NCBI GenBank assembly: GCA_000434635.1
Contig: HF988115.1
Coordinates: forward strand, 4,407 to 14,679
Reading direction: 5' to 3'
DNA: 10,273 nucleotides
From: Firmicutes bacterium CAG:110
Lineage (GTDB): Bacteria; Bacillota; Clostridia; Oscillospirales; Oscillospiraceae
Part shown: positions 1 to 6,930 of the stretch, piece after piece
How positions within the stretch are numbered: position 1 is the stretch's first letter
How the letters are laid out: each line of letters opens with the position of its first letter
The notes under the pieces: generated by a model
Databases searched by the model: none
Seen by the model: only the letters and a program-made list of their open reading frames with translations
Told to the model about the DNA's origin: nothing
Made by a program: the position numbers and the translations under genes

Positions 1-14
1 AACTGTAATTTGTG

Positions 15-49
15 CAAAACAGAAAAGGAGATGCAAAAACGCACCTCCT
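15..49 (-). terminator. Intrinsic terminator after the LacI-family gene
   Basis: Reading the minus strand just past the stop codon at 64-66, GGAGGTGC (48-41) pairs with GCATCTCC (34-27), with one G-U wobble, around a 6-base T-rich loop. An extra A-T pair extends the base of the stem. The downstream arm runs into a T-rich tail (TTTTCTGTTTT). This is the shape of a Rho-independent terminator, placed 15 bases after the regulator's stop, so the LacI gene probably ends its own transcript here. The opposite strand has an A-rich rather than a T-rich flank. Confidence 0.75.
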
Positions 50-63
50 GCTATCCTGTTATA

Positions 64-1047
64 TCAGCAGCTTTTCCGGAACACAGGCGTTCCATTTACG
101 AAAATAGATTTCGTTATTTTTCCTCCGCTCAGGACTCTGTTCCGCAGCAGATCCAATGCGGTTTCGCAAATGATAGGAATGTCAATGTGAATTGTGGTCA
201 GCGGCGGTGACAGATACTTTGCGATATTTACATCGTTAATGCTGAACACCGCCACTTGTTCCGGTACCTGAACGCCTGCCTCATTCAATGCCTGAAGGAC
301 GCCTACGGCCAGAGTATCGCTTGCAACACATAACGATGTGGGAATCGTCTCCTTGGTCAGAAGCTCTTTGCCCAAACGATAGCCTTCTTCCACAGTAAAT
401 TTGTCGGATATCAGAATATAATCTTCATTCAGGCAATTATAATAGCTGGCGCTTTGCCGGAAGGACCACTCACGGATATCCATAGAGGGCAACCCGGTAT
501 CAATGTTTCTGTCCGGGCCGCCAATAAAGCCTATTGTGCGGTGTCCCTTCTCCATAAAGTAGTCTACGATCTGGGTCACAAAAGAATCCATGTTGGGTCT
601 TACCGCATCAAACAGCTTCTCGTCCGGAGAAGTTCCTATAAACACGCCTCTCTTGCATATTCTGTACAGCCTGTTGATTTCCTTCCTGTTCAGCCAACCC
701 ACCGCAACAAATGCGTTCAGATCCTTGGGTATGGCGTCCATCCCATCCTTTTTACTGTATACCGTAAGGTGAATATTCATTTTCCGCGCCTGCTTCAGAA
801 GCTCATCCTTAACATTCTGGTAGAAGATATCCTCCAGCTCATCTTCCGCTTCTGTGAAGTACAGAAGCGCGACATTTTCTATTTTGGGAAAAATGATTCT
901 CTTTTTATATCCCACTTTTTCAGCCGCGGCAAAAATTGCCGCCCGCGTTTCCGCACTGACAGAAATCCCTTCGTCATAGTTCAGCACTCTGGATACAGCA
1001 GCACTGGATACACCGACAATTTCCGCGATCTCCTTTATAGTAGCCAT
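64..1047 (-). CDS. LacI/GalR-family transcriptional regulator
   Basis: This 327-residue protein has the normal length and layout of a LacI/GalR repressor. Residues 1-50 form the helix-turn-helix headpiece, starting MATIKEIAEIVGVSSAAVSR, with the recognition helix at about residues 14-21 and VLNYDE just after it. The rest is the periplasmic-binding-protein-like sensor domain, with family-typical stretches such as GHRTIGFIGG, the ASDTLAVGVLQAL segment and PPLTTIHID; the C-terminus FRKSC also fits the family. The start at 1047 is preferred over an in-frame ATG at 1059, because GGAGG sits 5 bases before it and nothing comparable precedes 1059. It is transcribed from its own promoter and lies after the terminator of the phosphorylase operon. 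By family knowledge it should bind an operator as a dimer and release it on binding a sugar or sugar phosphate. The sequence does not identify the effector; a role in controlling the neighbouring phosphorylase operon is inferred from position. Confidence 0.93.
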   Translation of the reverse strand: MATIKEIAEIVGVSSAAVSRVLNYDEGISVSAETRAAIFAAAEKVGYKKRIIFPKIENVALLYFTEAEDELEDIFYQNVKDELLKQARKMNIHLTVYSKKDGMDAIPKDLNAFVAVGWLNRKEINRLYRICKRGVFIGTSPDEKLFDAVRPNMDSFVTQIVDYFMEKGHRTIGFIGGPDRNIDTGLPSMDIREWSFRQSASYYNCLNEDYILISDKFTVEEGYRLGKELLTKETIPTSLCVASDTLAVGVLQALNEAGVQVPEQVAVFSINDVNIAKYLSPPLTTIHIDIPIICETALDLLRNRVLSGGKITKSIFVNGTPVFRKSC

Positions 1048-1066
1048 AAATACCTCCATTTCTGTT

Positions 1067-1098
1067 AATATATTTACATAAATTATTTACTTTGTCAA
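1067..1098 (-). promoter_or_regulatory. Probable promoter of the LacI-family gene
   Basis: On the minus strand a perfect TTGACA -35 box lies at 1098-1093. The -10 box is less clear: TAAATA (1076-1071) sits at a 16-base spacing, AAATAT (1075-1070) at 17 bases, and the better-matching TATATT (1072-1067) at a long 20 bases. The surrounding DNA is very A/T rich, as expected for a Gram-positive promoter, and the ribosome binding site GGAGG follows directly. The presence of a promoter is well supported; the exact -10 choice is not. Confidence 0.6.
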
Positions 1099-1107
1099 AT
1101 ACTTTGT
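1088..1107 (-). repeat. Direct repeat ACAAAGTA x2 overlapping the -35 box
   Basis: The 8-base word ACAAAGTA occurs twice on the minus strand, at 1107-1100 and 1095-1088, 12 bases apart start to start. The second copy overlaps the TTGACA -35 box of the regulator promoter. A spacing near one helical turn could present the repeats on the same DNA face to a regulator. LacI proteins normally bind inverted, not direct, repeats, so an autoregulatory operator is only a weak possibility, and A/T-rich chance repetition is the main alternative. Confidence 0.3.
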
Positions 1108-1123
1108 TTTTTCTTTCCTGATT

Positions 1124-1138
1124 TGGTGGTATACACCA
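1124..1138 (-). repeat. Small inverted repeat TGGTG-N5-CACCA
   Basis: On the minus strand TGGTG pairs perfectly with CACCA around a 5-base loop, TATAC. It lies about 26 bases upstream of the TTGACA box of the LacI-family promoter and downstream of the operon terminator. It could be an upstream operator half-site pair or part of the structured block next to it. No T-tract follows closely enough to make it a terminator. Confidence 0.45.
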
Positions 1139-1140
1139 GC

Positions 1141-1186
1141 TTAGGGTGGCTCTGACGAGCCTCGCAAGCATGGAAACCTAGCCTAA
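1141..1186 (-). repeat. Compound hairpin block with TTAGG/CCTAA outer arms
   Basis: An outer arm TTAGG (1141-1145 on the plus strand) can pair with CCTAA (1182-1186). Inside it is a perfect 5-base stem, GGCTC (1148-1152) with GAGCC (1157-1161), around a tetraloop. The remaining inner sequence carries no obvious further long stem. The layout resembles a small folded RNA or a transposon-end fold rather than a promoter. No known RNA family is recognised. Its A-rich right edge doubles as the T-tract of the operon terminator on the minus strand. Confidence 0.4.
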
Positions 1187-1236
1187 AAAACGCCCATTTC
1201 TGCTATGAAGCTACAGCTCATGCAGAAATGGGTGTT
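1185..1236 (-). terminator. Strong intrinsic terminator of the kinase-phosphorylase operon
   Basis: Reading the minus strand, a 14-base arm (1235-1222, containing CCCATTTCTGC) pairs with its complement at 1203-1190 with one G-U wobble and no mismatch. The arm can be extended by one further A-T pair. The 18-base apical part can fold further (ATGA with TCAT and GCT with AGC, with bulges). Six T residues (1190-1185) follow immediately. It lies 118 bases past the stop of the last phosphorylase-like gene. The plus strand has only an interrupted T-run after the stem, so termination mainly serves leftward transcription, insulating the LacI-family gene. Confidence 0.88.
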
Positions 1237-1247
1237 CTTTCATTAGC

Positions 1248-1271
1248 GAGTCTTAAATCTACCCGCGACTC
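1248..1271 (-). repeat. GAGTC/GACTC inverted repeat in the operon 3' untranslated region
   Basis: A 5-base stem, GAGTC (1248-1252) with GACTC (1267-1271), encloses a 14-base loop. It lies between the stop of the GH94-like gene and the operon terminator, so it would be transcribed in the 3' untranslated region. Alone it is weak and could be chance; it is listed because it is one of a row of stems. Confidence 0.3.
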
Positions 1272-1278
1272 AAAGTAG

Positions 1279-1295
1279 CCTGTTTGACCTACAGG
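1279..1295 (-). repeat. CCTGT/ACAGG hairpin in the operon 3' untranslated region
   Basis: On both strands CCTGT (1279-1283) pairs perfectly with ACAGG (1291-1295) around a 7-base loop. It lies 59 bases beyond the stop of the last operon gene. No T-tract follows it on the minus strand, so it is not itself a terminator. It may stabilise the transcript end or belong to a larger fold or repeat unit together with the neighbouring stems. Confidence 0.4.
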
Positions 1296-1353
1296 ATAGT
1301 ACGCATGGTTCCCAAGCTCTTTTCGGTATTTTCGTTTACAGTAGCCCCGTAAA

Positions 1354-4257
1354 TCAGAAAATATCCGCCACTATTTCAGTAGCCGCACCTTGACGAATCG
1401 CATCTACATCCACCATAGATCGAATACGAATACTGTAGTTTCCGGGGAAATAGTCCCGGCACTCCGCAAAGTGGTAGAGCACGGTGCTGTTCTCCAGGAA
1501 TGCCGCCTGGATCGTGCGGCCTTCATCTATCAAATATGCCGGAATGCAAGGCTGCAGATTTATTTGCACACCGTTTTCTGTGCGCAGAAACGGTTTTTGG
1601 CCGAACATCATGATTTGCCATATGCTCATAAACTCCGCCGTAGAACCGCTCAACCGCGCTACATATCCACGTCCGTGAAGCGCCTCCTCCGGATTCAGAC
1701 TGCTCACCAGGAAGGAGCTGTTTTCCAATGTACTCCTTCCGTAGACAGCCGGATCTAAGAACGGAATCGCAGCCTGCCGCATTGTTTCCGAAAACTGTTC
1801 ATACAATCCGCCGCGCAGCAGTTCCAACAAATATTTATATTCCATGTGCAGCCAGATGGAACCATTTTCCAGCCATCCCGGTGTAAACGCAGCCGCGCGC
1901 CCCAGCTCCAGCTCGGATATATCCAGTGCCTGATTGACGCGGTACATTCCAAGCTTGCCGTCAAACAGCTCGCTCCGGTGTACTGCCTCGAACAGTTTTT
2001 CGCGTTTCTGCTCACTTTCACATAGGCGCATATCCCGCACACTGGATTCCAGGAACAACGGCATATCACACTTTTCAAACGAAGGCGTTCCTTGATCCAT
2101 TTTCACACGGTATCGGCAATAGGTCGGCATCACCCCGTTTTCTCCGCGGCATAGAGCAAGCCGCTGACCAAGGAAATTTGCCCATGTGTCCAGCATTTCA
2201 GCCAGCTGTTCCGCCTGGCAATCTGCATAGTCCCATGCTCCCTGCGTATAGACTTCTTCCCGGCAGTGCTCCAGCGCGGATTTGCTGCTGTTCCAAAAAT
2301 CAACCAGCACCGTATTTCCCGTATACTCCGGAATATCCTCGACGCTCTGCTTTAGGCGCATCAGTAACATGTAATGGGGTCCCGGCAAAGAAACCTTTCC
2401 TCCATAGCGCCGAAGAGAAACTTTCAGAAACCGCAAATGCCGCAGCAGCTCCATAGCTTCCGTAACACTGGAACCAAACAGTGCGGGCAATCCGTTCAGC
2501 GCGTCATACCAGCCGGGTCTTCCGCCTTCCATTTCAATGCCGCATCCCCAGGCATCCAACGCCGCAAATTTCATTGCGCACATACAGACCAGCTTTTCCA
2601 GCAAAGTGGCTTTTACCAGATTCTCGGCCCCATCCCTACACCATTTTTCGCCCGGTGTCTCTTCCAAAAAGTGGTACTGCCGCAGTTCTCCACCCGACAC
2701 ACTATAGCGTTTTTCTCTGGGCAGTATTTGCGCCTGCGGCCGGTACCAGGGCAGTTCCATTTGCATCAGTTCCTGCTCCCGTTCCGGCCAGATACGCAGG
2801 AAGTCTTCAATCAGATCCAGGCCATAGCTCCAATGGTCTGTCCAATATCCCTCTCCGAAGTCCGCATCTGCTTTTACCGTTCCTTGCGCTATGCGGGCCA
2901 TTCCCTCCTGTCTCCCATAGCGCAGCACATACTGCCCCGGTGTCATTGTCTCTCCACTGGCACTCTGTACCAGATCCGGTTTGATGACCAGGGGGTTATA
3001 TCCGTCCGGCTGGATCAGGGAATAGAAGTCGGCAACATTTTTTCCGCCTACGAAAGGCGCAAACGATACATCACATCGTCTGTTTTGCCACACGTCCCGG
3101 AAATTCCCGTTTCCCTGAGAGAGCGGCTCCTGTGTCAGAGAGAAGTAATTGTAATCCCGTTCCAGATCCCCATGCTTACGGCTATACAGGTGAAAGGTAT
3201 GTCCAGCCAGGCGTACCGGCTTGCCGCCGCGCAGGAAATTATCCAAATACGTCCTCTTGCAGTACTCATCAAATCGGGGATCTGCCGTGTCGCATGCAAT
3301 TGGCGCACACAGTGTATCCACCATTGTTTCCGCTTCCGCAAGCTTTCTTGCAAACCATTCGGGCGATACCGCCTCTTCCAGCAGTTTCCCGCAGCCGCTG
3401 CCGGTTTTTCCGTGCCCCAGCAGTGTATAAACCGTTTTCTTCTCTCCCGGATTCAGTCGGAGCCGCGCACCTGAAAAGAAACACGGGAACAGATTTTGGC
3501 AGCGCTGGTGTGCCGAAATCAACTCCGGCAAATCCATCCGCGCAAATCCATGCGGATGGGCAAAGGAAGTATCCTGTCCGAAAACGGCTTCCGGGTCCCA
3601 CAGGACAGGCAGTCGTTTTCCTTCCTCCACACAAGAAAATCCAAACGCAAAACCGGTGATCGGCTCGACCCGGGCACTATCCTCCAGGCTTGCCCGTACC
3701 CTGTATCGGGGGACGCCTGTTTCGCCTCCTACCGTTTCCATCCAGGCCCTTGCGGTCTGGGTCATGCATTTCAAATGCCAGTCTCCGATCCCATGGGGAA
3801 CAATTGCCGGAAGTCCATCCAGTACCTCCAAATCCAATACGCCGTTGCCAGTATTTTCAATTGTCAGCGTCCTTGCCAGCGCTCCAACGCACGCATTCGG
3901 TAAAATAAAATACTGGACCTGGGCACGAACCGGGGCATCCGTTTCCCGGCACTGAAGCGTCAAGCTGTTTGCCCCAAGCAGCATCTGTTTGTCCCGTGCA
4001 TTCACAAACAACTCCGACACATGCCCATGGTACTTCAAGAAAGTACGGAAGCCCTTCGTCTGGACATCCTGCCACGCTGTGTGCGCCGGCCGAAATTCCA
4101 TGATCGGGTGATCCTTATCCTGCGTGCCAAAACTCGCAACGCCTTGCCCCCGATTTACGAAAAAGCACCATGCGGGGATACCATTCTCCCCCGCAATTCC
4201 TGGTAAAAAATCGGCAAATGCCGGTTGACTGTCATAGTCTTTTATGATATCGATCAT
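1354..4257 (-). CDS. Divergent GH94-like (cellobiose phosphorylase-related) protein
   Basis: This 967-residue protein is predicted to be cytoplasmic, with no signal peptide or membrane segment. Its N-terminus (LPGIAGENGIPAWCFFVNRGQG at residues 18-39) and a beta-rich first third fit the beta-sandwich of GH94-type enzymes; the rest fits the (alpha/alpha)6 barrel. The motif order matches the upstream paralogue: GNFRDVWQN at about 384-392, GRPGWYDALNG at 579-589 (candidate general acid D585), WLENGSIWLH at 795-804 (candidate phosphate-binding H804) and LSGSTAEF at 869-876. The equivalent upstream motifs are GRGWRDLWQD, DADWNDAL, KENGAVFSH and LTGSAAWM. Changes such as QD to QN, WND to WYD and TG to SG suggest another acceptor or donor, or altered chemistry. 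The ATG at 4257 is preferred over a TTG at 4278: GGGAG sits 9 bases upstream and the start overlaps the previous stop as ATGA, so translation is probably coupled. Databases would probably call it cellobiose phosphorylase; its real substrate is not evident. A hydrolase or inactive paralogue is possible. Confidence 0.85.
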   Translation of the reverse strand: MIDIIKDYDSQPAFADFLPGIAGENGIPAWCFFVNRGQGVASFGTQDKDHPIMEFRPAHTAWQDVQTKGFRTFLKYHGHVSELFVNARDKQMLLGANSLTLQCRETDAPVRAQVQYFILPNACVGALARTLTIENTGNGVLDLEVLDGLPAIVPHGIGDWHLKCMTQTARAWMETVGGETGVPRYRVRASLEDSARVEPITGFAFGFSCVEEGKRLPVLWDPEAVFGQDTSFAHPHGFARMDLPELISAHQRCQNLFPCFFSGARLRLNPGEKKTVYTLLGHGKTGSGCGKLLEEAVSPEWFARKLAEAETMVDTLCAPIACDTADPRFDEYCKRTYLDNFLRGGKPVRLAGHTFHLYSRKHGDLERDYNYFSLTQEPLSQGNGNFRDVWQNRRCDVSFAPFVGGKNVADFYSLIQPDGYNPLVIKPDLVQSASGETMTPGQYVLRYGRQEGMARIAQGTVKADADFGEGYWTDHWSYGLDLIEDFLRIWPEREQELMQMELPWYRPQAQILPREKRYSVSGGELRQYHFLEETPGEKWCRDGAENLVKATLLEKLVCMCAMKFAALDAWGCGIEMEGGRPGWYDALNGLPALFGSSVTEAMELLRHLRFLKVSLRRYGGKVSLPGPHYMLLMRLKQSVEDIPEYTGNTVLVDFWNSSKSALEHCREEVYTQGAWDYADCQAEQLAEMLDTWANFLGQRLALCRGENGVMPTYCRYRVKMDQGTPSFEKCDMPLFLESSVRDMRLCESEQKREKLFEAVHRSELFDGKLGMYRVNQALDISELELGRAAAFTPGWLENGSIWLHMEYKYLLELLRGGLYEQFSETMRQAAIPFLDPAVYGRSTLENSSFLVSSLNPEEALHGRGYVARLSGSTAEFMSIWQIMMFGQKPFLRTENGVQINLQPCIPAYLIDEGRTIQAAFLENSTVLYHFAECRDYFPGNYSIRIRSMVDVDAIRQGAATEIVADIF

Positions 4258-4271
4258 TGTACTTTTCTCCC
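4254..4271 (-). promoter_or_regulatory. Start-deciding RBS and ATGA overlap between the two phosphorylase genes
   Basis: On the minus strand GGGAG (4271-4267) stands 9 bases before the ATG at 4257-4255. The TGA stop of the upstream GH94 gene occupies 4256-4254, so stop and start share ATGA. This is the classic arrangement for translational coupling and indicates that the two proteins are made in linked amounts. It also rules against the upstream in-frame TTG at 4278, which would place the Shine-Dalgarno inside the coding region. Confidence 0.8.
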
Positions 4272-6911
4272 GAGCCAAGCTTCCACAATATGTATTTTCT
4301 CTTTGTCCAATGCTCCCATTTCAGAAGGCAGGATACGTCCATCCGCTATTGGCATATTGTCCAGCTCTGCCTTCACAATTGTATATTCGGAAGGCTCCAG
4401 GCGTTCCAACAATGTGTATACAATCTTGAATGCCTTTCCGCCAAACTTCAAAATAATGCTGGTTCGATTCCGCACATCAAACTGTTCCGGCAGCAGCTGA
4501 GGCCGCAGACACAGCGCTCCATTTTCCCCGCGGACGCCAAACATTTCCTGCACCACGCACAGCATCATCCAGGCTGCGGAGCCCGTCAGATACGGGTACA
4601 TACCCCGGCCATCCGGGGCAAAGTATTCCGGGATCCCCGGATAGATCCTGCTCTTTTCAGAATCCAGCGCAAGTCTCCAAATTGGCTCTATGGCCGAAAA
4701 GCCCTCTCTGGCATACCCCCGGCTGTACAGCGCATATGCAAACATGACACTCATATGGCTGAACACCGCGCCGTTTTCCTTATGCCCGTAGGCAAAGGCC
4801 AGCATTCTGCCAATTTGGAAATCTTCTGGATTTAGCCGCGTATTCAGTCTGAATCCGCCTGCCTGCCGCGCATACAGTAGCCGCCTGGCCGCATGATAGA
4901 TTTGAGGGATCTCCGATTTCGTTGCTACCCCGCCCAGGATTGTAAATACCTGTCCCGTCAGCATCATACGTTCTTGCCCCGGCGTCCCGCATTCCAGTGG
5001 AGTACCGTAATTATCATAGTAGCTGTTGAACCATCCGTCCTGCTCCGTCTGAATCCATGCCTTTTCCCGTATGATTGCTTTCAGCGTATCCGCACACAAG
5101 TCCAAATGCCGCACAATTTTGTCCAGCGGGATCTGAATCCGGTCATCATCAGGAATTTGGATGCACTGCGTGCAGAACCGATTCAGCTTCTCCCTGCGCG
5201 ATGCGATGGAAGCCCAATTGTCCTCTTCCCCCAGCAGGATTGCAAAACGCTTTGGCAGGTCAATACTGCTGCATTTTCCGGTCTGCCGTAAAGTTTCCAG
5301 CATTTTCGCCAACAGCTCCATACTTCCGGCATAAGCGGATGTAAACGCACCGCTCTCCCCGCGTTGAGGTGCCATATCCAAAGCGTCGTTCCAATCCGCA
5401 TCCCGAAGCCGAAGCAGACCATGTTCTCCCGCTTCGCAGAATGCGGTCAGCTGTTCCAACAGCATATGCTCTGCAACAGTTCCTGTGCAGCTTCTTTTTG
5501 CCTGGATGGCATCTCTCTGGGTCCCCCGCATTCCGAGACCATCCTGAAAAAAAGGTGCCACTCTCAGAAGGATCTCAATATCGCCTGTTTGTTGGATGTA
5601 TTGCCAGATAGTCAGTACCGGCCAGTAACCGTGATCCATCCAGACTCGCTGAATTCCATTGCGATCCGCCTTGAATTCTCCCGGACGATTTCCAATAATG
5701 GTGGCATTCGTCCCGTCCAAACGGACTCCGCCAAAATAGGCGACCAGGTCATCCGCCACTGTCTCAGGCTCGCTCAAAAGCAGTCCCAGAGAATCCTGCC
5801 ACAAGTCACGCCAGCCTCGTCCGCCCTTTCCGTAATCGTGATGAGGCAGGAACGAGCAGCCATAAATTCTACGCAGCGTTGGCTGAATTCCGATCCAGCG
5901 CAGAATATTGTCAAAGTCTGAATCACCCGTATGGGTGCGGATTGGATTCACCTGATCCCACCAGAGCTTTGTCTCTTCCAGGGAAATCCGGATTCTGTAC
6001 AGGGAAAGCCAGACGGCGGCAATTTGCTCCGCAGCTGCCTTATCTTCCGCTGTACCCACAAGAATATCGTATTCCCGCTTTTCTCCCGGGCGTAACTCCG
6101 TCTCCGGGAAACGCAGCGCACCAATTGTTTCTTTTCCTGCCGTTTCACCACCAAGGGAATCACCAGGCAGCTCTTTGGCAACCCACTCCGGCATGATCAG
6201 GCTTCCTTCGCCTGTGTAACGATCCAGGTCCGCACAGACCGCTTCCGCAGATTTCCCGTCTTCCGTTATGCCAAATACAAAATAGCTTCGCTGATTGGGT
6301 GTGTGCCCACGCTCATCGAAGGAATAGGTCGGTGTGAGGATTACGCCTTCCTTCCGGCTTTCCGCTCGATTCAGCAGAGAGGTCACATGGCGGTGATCCC
6401 TCAGATTATCCGCACTGCGCCCATAGAGTGGGATTGCAGCTGTCGGTGTCAAGCGGAGGGTTTCTTCGCCGCAATTCTCCAATATTACCTGCATGATCTC
6501 CACCGTTCCGTTTGCGCTGGGGACCCAGCTGGTCACAGCTGCCCGCAATTGACGAGTCCGGTTTTCCCGCACAGTCCTATGCCACAGCAGCCCCGCTTCC
6601 ACTATGCACTTCTCTTCCGCGGGCGTAAATTCCTCCGCAATCTGCGCGGCGCTCATTCCTGCTGCCGACCACAATTCGCCGTTTTCAAATCTGCACCAAA
6701 AATTTCTCCCCGCCATGCCGGAACGCAGATCCTCTTCACTGGCCGGCGGCAGCACAAAACTGTTTTGGTCCCGCTTCAAGTCACCCTTTAATTCCGGCGT
6801 TATGCTTGCCATAACGCCGTTTTCTGCGGCAAGGGGAAAATAATTCAGCCTGTTTTTCTCCCCATGCTCTATCCGAAAGGACCCCATATCGTCCAGAAAT
6901 CCGCTTCCCAT
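4254..6911 (-). CDS. GH94-family glycoside phosphorylase (cellobiose/laminaribiose phosphorylase-like)
   Basis: This 885-residue cytoplasmic enzyme should cleave a beta-linked gluco-disaccharide or oligosaccharide with inorganic phosphate, releasing alpha-glucose 1-phosphate (or the GlcNAc analogue) and a shortened acceptor, as known for GH94. Residues 1-300 form the beta-sandwich, starting near FRIEHGEKNRLNYFPLAAE. The barrel carries GGRGWRDLWQD (363-373), VWMDHGYWP (423-431), DADWNDALD (504-512, with the inverting general acid, most likely D509), KENGAVFSH (711-719, phosphate-binding His type) and YLTGSAAWM (774-782, the Thr-Gly phosphate contact of cellobiose phosphorylases). These phosphate residues argue for phosphorolysis over hydrolysis. 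Length fits cellobiose or laminaribiose phosphorylases (about 800-910 residues) and is shorter than 1,2-beta-oligoglucan phosphorylases (about 1,100). I lean to a laminaribiose-type relative on N-terminal style, from memory only; linkage specificity is not shown. The start is the ATG at 6911, with AAGGGG 8 bases upstream; a GTG at 6920 abuts that site. It follows the response regulator by 19 bases. Confidence 0.9.
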   Translation of the reverse strand: MGSGFLDDMGSFRIEHGEKNRLNYFPLAAENGVMASITPELKGDLKRDQNSFVLPPASEEDLRSGMAGRNFWCRFENGELWSAAGMSAAQIAEEFTPAEEKCIVEAGLLWHRTVRENRTRQLRAAVTSWVPSANGTVEIMQVILENCGEETLRLTPTAAIPLYGRSADNLRDHRHVTSLLNRAESRKEGVILTPTYSFDERGHTPNQRSYFVFGITEDGKSAEAVCADLDRYTGEGSLIMPEWVAKELPGDSLGGETAGKETIGALRFPETELRPGEKREYDILVGTAEDKAAAEQIAAVWLSLYRIRISLEETKLWWDQVNPIRTHTGDSDFDNILRWIGIQPTLRRIYGCSFLPHHDYGKGGRGWRDLWQDSLGLLLSEPETVADDLVAYFGGVRLDGTNATIIGNRPGEFKADRNGIQRVWMDHGYWPVLTIWQYIQQTGDIEILLRVAPFFQDGLGMRGTQRDAIQAKRSCTGTVAEHMLLEQLTAFCEAGEHGLLRLRDADWNDALDMAPQRGESGAFTSAYAGSMELLAKMLETLRQTGKCSSIDLPKRFAILLGEEDNWASIASRREKLNRFCTQCIQIPDDDRIQIPLDKIVRHLDLCADTLKAIIREKAWIQTEQDGWFNSYYDNYGTPLECGTPGQERMMLTGQVFTILGGVATKSEIPQIYHAARRLLYARQAGGFRLNTRLNPEDFQIGRMLAFAYGHKENGAVFSHMSVMFAYALYSRGYAREGFSAIEPIWRLALDSEKSRIYPGIPEYFAPDGRGMYPYLTGSAAWMMLCVVQEMFGVRGENGALCLRPQLLPEQFDVRNRTSIILKFGGKAFKIVYTLLERLEPSEYTIVKAELDNMPIADGRILPSEMGALDKEKIHIVEAWLGRKVQ

Positions 6912-6930
6912 TCCATACACCCCTTACTGG

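Larger units (their letters stand above)
1048..1353. other. Non-coding, hairpin-rich intergenic region
   Basis: No convincing gene lies in these 306 bases between the LacI-family start and the stop of the GH94-like gene. From left to right it holds the regulator's ribosome binding site and promoter, a TGGTG/CACCA hairpin (1124-1138), a TTAGG/CCTAA-bounded hairpin block (1141-1186), the operon terminator (1185-1236), a GAGTC/GACTC stem (1248-1271) and a CCTGT/ACAGG stem (1279-1295). The word AGTAGCC occurs twice on the plus strand, near 1275-1280 and 1340-1346. Five inverted repeats in under 180 bases is more than a simple terminator needs. It could be a structured RNA, a REP- or MITE-like repeat, or the scar of a mobile element. 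Confidence 0.6.

Noticed and set aside
454..1068. Plus-strand frame of 204 codons opposite the LacI-family gene
   Set aside because: The opposite strand encodes an intact LacI-family protein with helix-turn-helix and sensor domain. The antisense product shows no domain or usable start signal.
1120..1140. Possible catabolite-responsive (cre) sites in the intergenic and promoter regions
   Set aside because: No match to the TGWAANCGNTNWCA pattern was found near either promoter by eye; the palindromes present have different half-sites.
974..1171. Minus-strand 65-residue frame starting MLARLVRATLSW
   Set aside because: It overlaps the regulator's promoter, ribosome binding site and first codons in another frame, its start lacks a Shine-Dalgarno, and it covers the hairpin region. 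More likely a non-coding repeat or structured segment than a gene.
1141..1345. Possible tRNA or recognised structured RNA
   Set aside because: The TTAGG/CCTAA-bounded fold is only superficially cloverleaf-like. There is no acceptor stem of 7 pairs, no GTTCGAATC-type T loop and no anticodon arm in register. No riboswitch signature was recognised either.
2374..3474. Long open frame (366 codons) on the plus strand antisense to the GH94-like gene
   Set aside because: It lies wholly inside a gene with clear family motifs, is rich in Arg, Pro, Ser and Cys without recognisable domains, and has no convincing ribosome binding site. It is a shadow frame, as are the other plus-strand frames here.
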